Both the position numbers and the translations under genes were made by a program. A DNA stretch of 64,000 bases from Pseudomonadota bacterium (GTDB taxonomy: Bacteria > Myxococcota_A > UBA796 > UBA9615): NCBI GenBank assembly GCA_024229515.1, contig JAAESI010000010.1:184362-248361 (forward strand). Direction: 5' to 3'. Below, piece after piece: positions 25,966-34,799 of this stretch. The notes under the pieces were generated by a model, which saw only the letters and a list, made by a program, of their open reading frames with translations, was not told where the DNA came from and ran no database searches. Position 1 is the first letter of the stretch. Each line of letters begins with the position of its first letter.

Positions 25966-27231
25966 GTGCTCCGCTCGCGGCTTTGGATCAAGGTCTACGC
26001 GGCCTTCGTGGTGATGCTCGTCGGGCTGGTCTTCATCGTCGGCTGCGCCGCCCACCTCATGCGGTCCGACCTGGGCCCGCCTCCCGCCCCCGCCCTCGCC
26101 GCCGCCGAGTTCTTCCTCGACGGGCTCCCCGAGGGCGAGGACTTCCAACCGGAGCTCGCCCGACGCGCCCAGAAGCTGGAGCTGACCGTCGGCCTCTGGA
26201 CCGCCGATGGCACCTCCATCGCATCCACCGGAGCCATCGCCTGGGACCCCGCCGACTGCGAGGGCACGCACGGCTGGTTCGGCGACCAGACGCGCGGCGG
26301 TCTGTTCATGCAAATGGATGATGGTCGGTGGCTTGCCGTCTCATTCCTAAAGAAACACTTTCAGTTCCGACTCCACCGCTTCCTCGCCATCCTGGGCCTG
26401 ATCGGGCTCGTGCTCGCGGCCGGCAGCGTTCCCGTCGCCCGCGGCATCACCCGGCGCATCGAGCGGCTGCGCGAGGGCGTCGATCGACTGGGCGAAGGCG
26501 ACCTCAAGGCGCGGGTCCGGGTGCAGGGATCCGACGAGATCGCGCAACTCGCGGCAGCCTTCAACAAGTCCGCCGATCACATCGAAGAGCTGGTCGAAGC
26601 CCAGCGCCGCATGCTCGCCAGCGCCTCGCACGAGCTGCGCTCTCCCCTCGCCCGCGTGCGCATGGCCCTGGAGCTGCTGCGCGACGGCGTGGCCGAGGAC
26701 CGACAGGCCTACGTCGAGGACGCCGTCAACGACATCGCCGAGCTCGACAGCCTCGTCGGCGACCTGCTCGCCGCGGTCCTCCTCGAAGCCGACGGAGCGA
26801 CCGTGAAGGAGCCAGTCGACGTGGTCGCGCTGGTCCGGTCCGAGTGCGAACGGACCGGGGCGGAACTGACCGCGGCAGGGTACGCGACCGTGCAGGGAGA
26901 CGGCAGAATGCTGCGTGTGCTCGTCCGCAACCTGCTGGAGAACGCCCGCCGCCACGCCGCTGACAGCGCCGTCGAGGTGTCCGTGACGCCAACCGATGGG
27001 GCCCCGGGCGTGGAACTGGTCGTCAGCGATCGCGGGCCCGGAGTCGACGAGGCCGACCGGGAGCGCATCTTCGAGCCCTTCTACCGCCCCGCCGGCCACC
27101 GCGAAGGCGCCGACGGCGGCGTCGGCCTGGGGCTCGCGCTGGCCCGCCAGATCGCCCGCGCCCACGGCGGCGACGTGACCCACCACCCCCGCGAAGGCGG
27201 AGGGAGCCGGTTCGTGGTCCTGCTCGCGTGA
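25966..27231 (+). CDS. Sensor histidine kinase
   Basis: A 421-residue protein from GTG 25966. A first membrane helix (residues 9-29), a periplasmic sensor of about 105 residues and a second helix (139-158) are followed by HAMP (GITRRIERLREGVDRLGEGDL), DHp with the phospho-acceptor His222 in SASHELRSPLARVRM, and the ATPase domain: N box VRNLLENARRHA, G1 SDRGPGVDEADRERIFEPFYRP, G2 GVGLGLALARQIARAHGG. All catalytic boxes are intact. The adjacent regulator has no receiver domain, so the phosphate acceptor must be elsewhere or the pathway is non-canonical. The GTG of the exporter gene overlaps its stop. Confidence 0.92.
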   Translation: MLRSRLWIKVYAAFVVMLVGLVFIVGCAAHLMRSDLGPPPAPALAAAEFFLDGLPEGEDFQPELARRAQKLELTVGLWTADGTSIASTGAIAWDPADCEGTHGWFGDQTRGGLFMQMDDGRWLAVSFLKKHFQFRLHRFLAILGLIGLVLAAGSVPVARGITRRIERLREGVDRLGEGDLKARVRVQGSDEIAQLAAAFNKSADHIEELVEAQRRMLASASHELRSPLARVRMALELLRDGVAEDRQAYVEDAVNDIAELDSLVGDLLAAVLLEADGATVKEPVDVVALVRSECERTGAELTAAGYATVQGDGRMLRVLVRNLLENARRHAADSAVEVSVTPTDGAPGVELVVSDRGPGVDEADRERIFEPFYRPAGHREGADGGVGLGLALARQIARAHGGDVTHHPREGGGSRFVVLLA

Positions 27232-29492
27232 CCCGGTACTTCCAGTGGGTGCTCGGCCACCGCCTCGCCGTCACCGCAGTCGTGGCGCTGCTGACCCTGC
27301 TGAGCATGGCGTCGATCACCCGCGCCATCGTCGCTACCTCCATCGGGGGCATGTTCCTGGGGGAGAGCCCGGACTACCTGCTCTACCTTGAGCGGTCCGA
27401 CCTGTTCGGCAGCGACGAGGTCGTCATCGCCGGCTGGGACGCCCCCGAGGTCTTCCAGCCGGAGTGGAACGAGCGGCTCCGATCGACCCTGGCGGAGATC
27501 GAAGCGCTGGACTACGTGCTCTCGGCGACGTCGGTCCTGGACGTCCAGCGGATGAGCAAGGACGGCGTCACCCTGACGGTGGCCACGGCCGAGGGCGTGC
27601 TCGCCGACGGGGCCGCCCGCGACGCCCTCCTCGCCCAGCTCCGCGACGACCCCCTCGCGGGGGGGCTGTTGATCGCCAAGGGCAGCGACCGCGTCGCTGT
27701 CATCGTCGAGCTGACCCACGATCCGGACCGCTCGGCGGAGACCGGACCGCGGCTGATCGAGGGGATCGCGCGGCCGCTGCGCGACGCCGGCCTCGGCACC
27801 GCGCCGGTGCACATCGCCGGCCACCTCGCGTTGATGTCCGAGATCCTCGACGAGAGCTACCGGAACATCCTGATCATCTTCCCGCTGTGCAACATCGTGC
27901 TGCTCCTGATCGTGTGGCTGATGTTCCACCGCCTGTGGCCCGCCGCCATGGCCCTGGGAGTCAGCAGCCTGGCCGTGATCTGGACGCTCGGCGTGGCCGT
28001 GCAGATGGACCGCCACGTCAACATCCTGATGTCGGCGATCCCCGCGGTCGTGCTCATCGTCGGCTTCAGCGACGCCGTGCACTTGATCAGCGCCTACATG
28101 CTGGAGTTGACCCGGGGCAAGACCAAGAACGAGGCGATCCTGGAGTCCGCCCGCGACGTCGGCCGGGCCTGCCTGTGGACCTCGCTGACGACCCTGGTCG
28201 GCTTCCTCAGCCTCACGCTCATCCCGACCCCGATCTTCCGCCAGATGGGCGTGGTGCTCGGCCTCGGGGTCTTCTTCGCCCTCGTCCTGGCGATGACGAT
28301 GTGCCCCATCCTGTTCAGCTGGCTGCGGGAGCCCAAGCCCCTGCGGGAGGGGGCGACCTCCCGGGTGCAGGCCGTGATCGACCGGGCGCTGGACGGGATG
28401 CGCGAGCTCGCGATGGGGCGGCCCCGCACCATCGTCGCGATCTTCCTCGCGCTGACGGCGCTGGCCGTCGCCGGGGCCCTCCAGGTCCGGGTCGAAACCG
28501 ACATGACCGAGCGGCTCGAGGAGGACAACCCCACGGTCGTCGCCAACCGGTGGTTCGGCGAGCACTTCGCCGCGACCCGCTCCATCGACCTGTACATCGA
28601 AGCCCCCGAAGCGGGCGGGCTCCTGGAGGCTGACGTGATGCGGGACATCGCCGCCCTCCAGGACGACCTGCGGGCGCTCCCGGGCGTCGACGCAGTGTTC
28701 AGCATCGCCGACCTCTTCGGCGAGCTGCACCGCGTGCAGACCGGACACGACGGCCTCCCCGACACGCGCGCCGGCTTCGCCCAGTACCTCCTGCTGTTCG
28801 AGATGGGGGGCGGTGAGGACCTCGATCGCATGATCGACTTCGACCGCCGGGCGATGCGGATGACGATGCGCCTGGAGGACCTGGGCTACCGCTCCAACAA
28901 CGACCTGGGACTCGCCGCCGAGCGGCTCGCGGCGGAGCGGCTGGGGGACCGCGCCGAAGCGGACGCCTCCGGGATCGCCTACCTCGTGGGCGGCTGGCTG
29001 GACGAGATCATGTCGGGGCAGCGCAACGGCCTCACGCTGTCGTTCATCGTCATCGGCCTGATGATGATGGTGGCGCTGCGCAGCGCCCCGGCGGGGCTGC
29101 TGTCGATGCTCCCCAACACCCTGCCGCTGCTGGCGCTGGCAGGGTACGTCGGGTGGGCGTGGGACACCGTCGACAGCGACACCCTGATCATCGGGATCAT
29201 CGCGATCGGCATCGGGGTGGACGACACGATCCACTTCCTCGTCCGCTTCCGCGTGGAGTCCGAGAAGACCGACGACGTGGATCTGGCGATCCGCAACACG
29301 TTCCACTTCGCGGGACGCGCCATCGTCATGACGACCGTGATCCTCGTCGCCGGCTTCCTCCCCTGGCTCGCGTCCAACTACTTCTCGACGCAGCTGTTCG
29401 GCTCGCTGCTGCCCGCCAGCCTGATCGTCGCGCTGCTGGGGGACCTGCTGCTGGTGCCCGCGATGGCGGCCCTGGGGTGGATCAAGTTCTGA
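27228..29492 (+). CDS. RND/MMPL superfamily exporter (COG1033-type)
   Basis: A 754-residue protein from GTG 27228, coupled (GTGA) to the kinase gene. It has the two-fold RND layout: TM1 near residue 10, a periplasmic loop, then five helices containing AVVLIVGFSDAVHLISAY, and a second half with TM near 412 (TIVAIFLALTALAVAGAL), another loop and five helices containing IGIIAIGIGVDDTIHFLVRF. The paired G..D....H segments in the fourth helix of each half are the proton-relay signature of the MMPL/'predicted exporter' branch. It probably exports a lipid or hydrophobic compound and may be controlled by the two genes before it. Substrate unknown. Confidence 0.9.
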   Translation: MTRYFQWVLGHRLAVTAVVALLTLLSMASITRAIVATSIGGMFLGESPDYLLYLERSDLFGSDEVVIAGWDAPEVFQPEWNERLRSTLAEIEALDYVLSATSVLDVQRMSKDGVTLTVATAEGVLADGAARDALLAQLRDDPLAGGLLIAKGSDRVAVIVELTHDPDRSAETGPRLIEGIARPLRDAGLGTAPVHIAGHLALMSEILDESYRNILIIFPLCNIVLLLIVWLMFHRLWPAAMALGVSSLAVIWTLGVAVQMDRHVNILMSAIPAVVLIVGFSDAVHLISAYMLELTRGKTKNEAILESARDVGRACLWTSLTTLVGFLSLTLIPTPIFRQMGVVLGLGVFFALVLAMTMCPILFSWLREPKPLREGATSRVQAVIDRALDGMRELAMGRPRTIVAIFLALTALAVAGALQVRVETDMTERLEEDNPTVVANRWFGEHFAATRSIDLYIEAPEAGGLLEADVMRDIAALQDDLRALPGVDAVFSIADLFGELHRVQTGHDGLPDTRAGFAQYLLLFEMGGGEDLDRMIDFDRRAMRMTMRLEDLGYRSNNDLGLAAERLAAERLGDRAEADASGIAYLVGGWLDEIMSGQRNGLTLSFIVIGLMMMVALRSAPAGLLSMLPNTLPLLALAGYVGWAWDTVDSDTLIIGIIAIGIGVDDTIHFLVRFRVESEKTDDVDLAIRNTFHFAGRAIVMTTVILVAGFLPWLASNYFSTQLFGSLLPASLIVALLGDLLLVPAMAALGWIKF

Positions 29493-29600
29493 GCCCGGAA
29501 TGTCAGGGAATTGCTGATTTTTCGACAGGGCCGACATCGCCGCTTCCTTCGATCGAGACAGACCATTAGGGTCTTTGCGACTTCGACCGATAGGACCTCC

Positions 29601-31085
29601 ATGCTTCGACGCCTGACCCTGGCCTGCGCCCTGTTGCTGATCCCCGCCCTGCTCGCCGCGTGCACCGTGCGCCGAGGCGGCGGTGACGACGACGACGACA
29701 ACGGAGGTCCCTCGACCGGTCTGGCCGCGGGGCTGGAGATCGACGCAATCTCGATCAACCAGGGCGTCGAGGTCCTGCTCATGGACGGCGGCGACGCCGT
29801 CTCCAACGGCTCCCGCAACGCCCCCGTGATCGCCGGTCGCGGCGGCGTCATCCGCGTCTACGTGGACCCGACGGACGACTTCGAAGATCGGGACATCACC
29901 GCCGCGGTCACCTACCGCGAGGGCGACGACGTGATCGCCACGGACGAGGTCACCGACCACGTCGACGGCTCCAGCAGCGAGACCAGCCTCAGCTCGACCC
30001 TCAACATCGAGATCGACCCCGAGCTGATCACCACCTCCACGGAGATCACCGTCAGCCTCCACGAGGCCGAGGACGGCGACTTCCCCGGTTCCACCTCGAA
30101 CGCCGCGTGGGACGAGCCCATCGACCTGAACGCGGGCAGCACCGACGGCCCGCTGCGCATCGCCTTCATCCCGATCCAGTACAACGCCGACGGCTCCGGC
30201 CGCCTCCCCGACACCAGCGACACCCAGATCGCCCGCTACCGCGAGCGAATCCAGCGGCTCTACCCCACCTCCGAGGTCTCCATCGAGGTCCAGGAGGCGG
30301 TCGGCTGGAACAACGTCATCAGCCCCTTCGGCCAGGGCTGGGACACGATCCTCGAAGCGGTCTACGGCTACCGCCAGAGCGAAGGCTTCGACGACGACGT
30401 CTACGTCTACGCCGCCTTCAACCCAGCCTCGTCGTTCGGCGAGTTCTGCTCCAGCGGCTGCGTCGCGGGGCTCAGCTTCCGGGTCGAGAACGCCGGCTCC
30501 GCCGAGCAGCGCGTCTCCATCGGCGTCGGCTACACCGGCGAGGACAGCACCGACACGATGGCTCACGAGGTCGGCCACGCCCACGGCCGCGAGCACGCCC
30601 CCTGCGGCCTCGGCGGGCAGCCGTCGGACCCGGGCTACCCCTACTCCGGCGCCAGCATCGGCGTGGTCGGCTACGACGTCGTCGACGGTGGCCTCGTCCA
30701 GCCCAACAGCAACTACGACATCATGAGCTACTGCGATCCGGGCTGGGTCAGCGACTACACCTTCGAGGAGTTCTACGACCGCATCGTCACCGTCAACGGC
30801 ATGGCCCGCCAGGTCGTGGACGCGCAGCCAGCCTGGTACCAGACCGCGATCGTGGGGGCCGACGGCTCGCTGCGGCGCGGCTCGTCCCACGTCGAGCTGA
30901 TGCTCCCCCCCGAGGGGCCCAAGCGCGCGGTCGAGTTGCTGGACGCCGACGGCGCCGTGGTCGACGTCGTCGACGCGACGTTCATGGCGTTCGATCACCT
31001 CCCCGGCGGGGTGCTGGTGGTCCCCGAGGCCCCGACTTCGGTAACCTCGGTGCGCCTCGACGGAGAGGCGGCCCTCTGGCAGTGA
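29601..31085 (+). CDS. Metzincin-like (M66-type) zinc metalloprotease lipoprotein
   Basis: A 494-residue protein from ATG 29601. The lipobox is LLAAC (Cys21), followed by a short GGGDDDDD spacer. The centre carries TMAHEVGHAHGREHAPCG, that is HExxHxxxxxH with His322, Glu323, His326 and His332, and further on YDIMSYCDPGWVSDYT, where Met forms the Met-turn typical of metzincins. The M66/StcE-type peptidases use the same HExxHxxGxxH and S/MSYC.P layout. The N-terminal half is beta-rich (ITAAVTYREGDDVIATDEV). It is likely a surface protease against glycoproteins or matrix. It is separated by 108 bases from the exporter gene and may have its own promoter. Confidence 0.8.
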   Translation: MLRRLTLACALLLIPALLAACTVRRGGGDDDDDNGGPSTGLAAGLEIDAISINQGVEVLLMDGGDAVSNGSRNAPVIAGRGGVIRVYVDPTDDFEDRDITAAVTYREGDDVIATDEVTDHVDGSSSETSLSSTLNIEIDPELITTSTEITVSLHEAEDGDFPGSTSNAAWDEPIDLNAGSTDGPLRIAFIPIQYNADGSGRLPDTSDTQIARYRERIQRLYPTSEVSIEVQEAVGWNNVISPFGQGWDTILEAVYGYRQSEGFDDDVYVYAAFNPASSFGEFCSSGCVAGLSFRVENAGSAEQRVSIGVGYTGEDSTDTMAHEVGHAHGREHAPCGLGGQPSDPGYPYSGASIGVVGYDVVDGGLVQPNSNYDIMSYCDPGWVSDYTFEEFYDRIVTVNGMARQVVDAQPAWYQTAIVGADGSLRRGSSHVELMLPPEGPKRAVELLDADGAVVDVVDATFMAFDHLPGGVLVVPEAPTSVTSVRLDGEAALWQ

Positions 31086-31113
31086 CTCAGAGGTCCTACT
31101 CGCTGGAGACCTC

Positions 31114-31905
<792 letters not shown>

Positions 31906-31938
31906 TCGGCTGGCAGGCTTCTTGAAACGGGTCGCCCC

Positions 31939-32511
31939 ATGACCCGCTCCCACGCCCTTGTCCTCCTGGCCGCCCTCGTCCTCGTGGGCTGCGACGAAGA
32001 GACCTGCGAGACGCTCGACCCGGCGGATGCGTGGGTCGAACTGGGCGACGGCACGTCCGCCACCGACTTCACTTCGGTCGAGCCCGGCGCGACCCTGCTG
32101 GTGGAGCGGGGATCGCAGGGCGGCATGCACATCTGGGCGGCCGTCGCCCTCGGCAACATCCAGCCCGGTCCGGAGGATCTGTGGGAGGGGCTGCGCACCG
32201 GCGAGCTCCCCAACATCACCCTGAACCTGTCGGGGCCCAACGGCCTGCTGACCCCCGACAACGAGCGCCCCCAGGTGCTGGAGCGCGCCGACGGCGAGTA
32301 CCTGCTCCTGCACCAGCAGCTTCAGTTCAAGCACTTCGAGGAGCTGCCGGACAACTGGCAGGAGCTGGACTACGCCGAGGTGGAGGCCGCGATGGAGGAG
32401 GAAGACCACGTGCTGTCGATCCGGGTCGAGGACAGCTGCGGCACGGTCGTGGAGGCCGAGCTCGTGGTGCGCCTCGACTTCCCCGACCGGGGCGAAGAAG
32501 CGCCGGGCTGA
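31939..32511 (+). CDS. Small lipoprotein of unknown function
   Basis: A 190-residue protein with a short signal and lipobox (VLLAALVLVGCDEETC). The mature part is acidic and beta-rich (AWVELGDGTSATDFTSVEPGA, LLVERGSQGGMHIWAAVALG, HVLSIRVEDSCGTVVEAELVVRL), compatible with one Ig-like domain held by two Cys. The family is not recognised. It lies 33 bases after the MYXO-CTERM gene and could share its transcript. Confidence 0.7.
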   Translation: MTRSHALVLLAALVLVGCDEETCETLDPADAWVELGDGTSATDFTSVEPGATLLVERGSQGGMHIWAAVALGNIQPGPEDLWEGLRTGELPNITLNLSGPNGLLTPDNERPQVLERADGEYLLLHQQLQFKHFEELPDNWQELDYAEVEAAMEEEDHVLSIRVEDSCGTVVEAELVVRLDFPDRGEEAPG

Positions 32512-32574
32512 GCTTCGGACTCAACCCGCGGCCGGAGCGTCCGATGAAGGACTCATCCCCCGCCGGAGACCAAG

Positions 32575-33036
32575 ATGGTCAGCGTTCTCGTGATCGATCC
32601 CCGAAAGAGCTTCCGCGACGACCTCGTCGCGAGCCTCGCCCACTGGTTCACCGTGCACAGCGCCGGCACCGTCACCGAAGCCGCCAACATCTGGAGCCAG
32701 AAGCGTCCCGAGGCGGCGCTGGCGAGCATGGTCCAGTCCGGTGAGGCCCACGGCCTTGAGCTGCTGGGGCGCCTGCGCAAGACGAGCCGCGGGCGGGACG
32801 TGAACTTCATCGCCTACGGGCGGCCGGGCGGCACCATCGTGCCCGACGACGCGATCGAGAAAGCCTGCGCCAAGTACGGGGTGAGCATCTGGATCGCCGA
32901 GTCGCTCGAAGCCCAGGATCTGCAGGCCCGCCTGCTGGGTCAGCTGCTCAAGCTCCGCACCTTCGACACCCAGGGGAACCTCCCTCCCCTGCGACGCCCC
33001 CAGGCGCCCCTTCGCGCCGAGGCCCCCCCGTGTTGA
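32575..33036 (+). CDS. Degenerate receiver-domain (pseudo-receiver) protein
   Basis: A 153-residue protein from ATG 32575. The pattern VSVLVIDPRKSFRDDLVASLAHWFTVHSAGTVTEA fits the first beta-alpha-beta unit of a CheY-like receiver, with acidic Asp at the metal site. The segment that should contain the phospho-acceptor reads PEAALASMVQSGEAHGLELLGRLRK, where the Asp is replaced by Ser and no other Asp is nearby. The C-terminus is Pro-rich and probably disordered. It may be a phosphorylation-independent protein-protein interaction domain. It is not next to a kinase; the receiver-less regulator lies 6.6 kb away. Confidence 0.6.
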   Translation: MVSVLVIDPRKSFRDDLVASLAHWFTVHSAGTVTEAANIWSQKRPEAALASMVQSGEAHGLELLGRLRKTSRGRDVNFIAYGRPGGTIVPDDAIEKACAKYGVSIWIAESLEAQDLQARLLGQLLKLRTFDTQGNLPPLRRPQAPLRAEAPPC

Positions 33037-33135
33037 GCGCCCGCAACCCGAGGCCGACGTCCGCGGAACGGATCCGCGCCATCGCCGTCAGCGACATCCG
33101 GGTCGTGGACAAGACGTGGGCCGAGGAGGAGCGAG

Positions 33136-33258
33136 ATGCTGCGCTCCAAGGCCAGCGGCAAGAACATCAAGCGCCTTGTCCGCAAGGCCGTCACGGGGGC
33201 CGCGTCGGATGCCGCCTCAGGCTCCCACGCCCTCCCGTTGGACGGCACCGGCAGCTGA
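33136..33258 (+). CDS. Possible 40-residue basic protein
   Basis: An ATG at 33136 is preceded by GAGGAGGAGCGAG, a strong ribosome binding site. It encodes LRSKASGKNIKRLVRKAVTG followed by a Ser/Ala/Gly tail, 40 residues, strongly basic at the N-terminus. The 35 codons just upstream, from GTG 33030 (AERIRAIAVSDIRVVDKTWAEEE), also have coding-like third positions but are in another frame, so the two may once have been one gene. The last 42 bases overlap the end of the convergent FAD gene. The family is unknown and the call is tentative. Confidence 0.35.
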   Translation: MLRSKASGKNIKRLVRKAVTGAASDAASGSHALPLDGTGS

Positions 33259-34551
33259 GGTCGGGTTGGCGCGAAGCGTGCGCCAGGCCGCCCACGGCTT
33301 GACCAGATCGGTCGCCGGGCGGGCCAGGTGGATCACATGGGCGAGCACTCGATACAGCGACAGGTCCGTCTGCGCCGCGCGGTGCACCCGATCGGTGTAG
33401 CGCTGCGCGGCCCGCGCCTTGGGTCCCTGTCGGCCGGTGGTCGAAGACCAGCGTAGGTCCTCGATGGTCGACATCTCCCAGGGCCCGGCCTGCAGCCGGG
33501 TCAGCCGCCGCTGGAAGCGCCGGGCGTCGAATCGGCCCCGCCGGCCCAGCTCCCGCTCCAGCAGCTCTGCCCCCATCGCCGCCAGCGTCATGCCCTGGCC
33601 GTACACCGGGTTCAGGGCGCAGGAAGCGGCGACGATCACCGCGAAGCCGGACGGCCAGCGGGCGATCTCGTCGAAGTGCACCCGCCGGTTGCCCGCGTTC
33701 TTGTAGCGACGCACCTCGCTGACCGGCTCGGCCTGCAGCAGGGCGTCGTGCAGATCGGGCCGCGCGAGGCTCGCCGCGAAGGCGAAGAAGTCCTCGTCCG
33801 CGGGCAGCGGGGAGCCGTCGTAGGCGAACAGGTTCACCCCCCAGCGACCCCCTTCGATGGGGTAGATGAGGTCGCTGCGGGGCTGGGCCGGGCCCTGAGG
33901 CATGAGGTACATGCAGCGGAAGCCGAGCTGAGCCGCGGGCGCCTTGAAGAGGCGGGTGGCGTAGGCCGTGGCGGGCTTGACGGTGGTCGTCCCGGGGCGC
34001 CCCAGGCCCAGCCCCTCGAGCCAATCCGGGGACTTGCTCGCCCGCCCCGTCGCGTCCACCACGAGGGTGCCCAGGTGTTCGGTGCCGTCGTCGCAGCGGA
34101 CCCCCGTGATCCCAGCTCGATCCCCCAGCGGGGCGACGGCGCGAGCCCGGTCGATCACGCGAACGTTGGGGAGCGCCAGGAGCTGCGAGCGGACGGCGAA
34201 CTCCAGCACCGCGCGGGGCGAGGTCCGGACCACGATGTCCGAGTCGAAGCGCGGCATCCACGCCCCGAGGTGGAACACGCGGCTGTCGCGAGCCCAGTCC
34301 ATCCGCGGCGCCCCGTGGTCCGCGAGCGCCGCGTCCAGCCCCGGGAACCAGCGGTCGAGCAAAGCCTGGCCGCGCCCCAGGAGCACGTGCACGAACGGTC
34401 CCTGGGGGAGCAGCTTGCGGTCGAGGGGGCCGTCGGGGAGCTCGTCGCGGTCCTGGACGAGGACCTCGTCGAATCGGTCGCTCAGCACCCGCGCGGCGCA
34501 GAGGCCGGCGATCCCGGCTCCGAGCACGATCGCGCGGCCCGGTTCGGTCAT
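33217..34551 (-). CDS. FAD-dependent monooxygenase/oxidoreductase
   Basis: A 444-residue protein. Its start shows the Rossmann FAD-binding motif AIVLGAGIAGLCAARVLSDRF (GxGxxG) and ends the second strand with an acidic residue (VLVQDRD). GTLVVDATGRAS is the mid-sequence NAD(P)H/FAD motif and LNPVYGQGMTLAAMGAELL is the GD/P-loop-like segment that contacts the FAD ribityl chain (with NP in place of the usual GD). It belongs to the 2-polyprenyl-6-methoxyphenol hydroxylase/geranylgeranyl reductase-like group. The substrate is unknown. Its ATG overlaps the stop of a small upstream gene (ATGA). Confidence 0.85.
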   Translation of the reverse strand: MTEPGRAIVLGAGIAGLCAARVLSDRFDEVLVQDRDELPDGPLDRKLLPQGPFVHVLLGRGQALLDRWFPGLDAALADHGAPRMDWARDSRVFHLGAWMPRFDSDIVVRTSPRAVLEFAVRSQLLALPNVRVIDRARAVAPLGDRAGITGVRCDDGTEHLGTLVVDATGRASKSPDWLEGLGLGRPGTTTVKPATAYATRLFKAPAAQLGFRCMYLMPQGPAQPRSDLIYPIEGGRWGVNLFAYDGSPLPADEDFFAFAASLARPDLHDALLQAEPVSEVRRYKNAGNRRVHFDEIARWPSGFAVIVAASCALNPVYGQGMTLAAMGAELLERELGRRGRFDARRFQRRLTRLQAGPWEMSTIEDLRWSSTTGRQGPKARAAQRYTDRVHRAAQTDLSLYRVLAHVIHLARPATDLVKPWAAWRTLRANPTSAAGAVQREGVGA

Positions 34552-34757
34552 GCGGCGCCTTGATCCCGGAGGGCGTCGATGCGCGCGGCCCCGTCGTCGC
34601 CGACGATCGCCTCGGTGAGCCCTTCAGCGAGGCCCGGGGGGACCTCGAAGCCGAGCGCGCGGAGGCCGTCGAACGCTTCCCGCGTGAGCGCGCGGGCCTG
34701 CTCCAGGACCTCGCCGGCCGAGGTCTTGAGCGCCCCCTCGACGACCGCGGGGGGCAT
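34548..34757 (-). CDS. Short conserved-looking protein coupled to the FAD enzyme
   Basis: A 69-residue reading frame from ATG 34757 ending in ATGA with the FAD gene. Almost every codon ends in G or C, which is the coding signature of this genome, and the protein is helical and amphipathic (VVEGALKTSAGEVLEQARAL, TREAFDGLRALGFEVPPGLAE). No family is recognised. It starts within 45 bases of the divergent AarF-type gene. The start may lie further upstream, since the frame remains open. Confidence 0.5.
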   Translation of the reverse strand: MPPAVVEGALKTSAGEVLEQARALTREAFDGLRALGFEVPPGLAEGLTEAIVGDDGAARIDALRDQGAA

Positions 34758-34799
34758 GTCGACGCCGGCGACCGCCTGATCTCGTGGTAGCTCTGGTCC

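Noticed and set aside
27228..29492. A drug-efflux HAE1-type RND pump
   Set aside because: The length (754) and the paired G..DD.IHF helices fit the MMPL/COG1033 group; there is no membrane-fusion protein or outer-membrane factor next to it.
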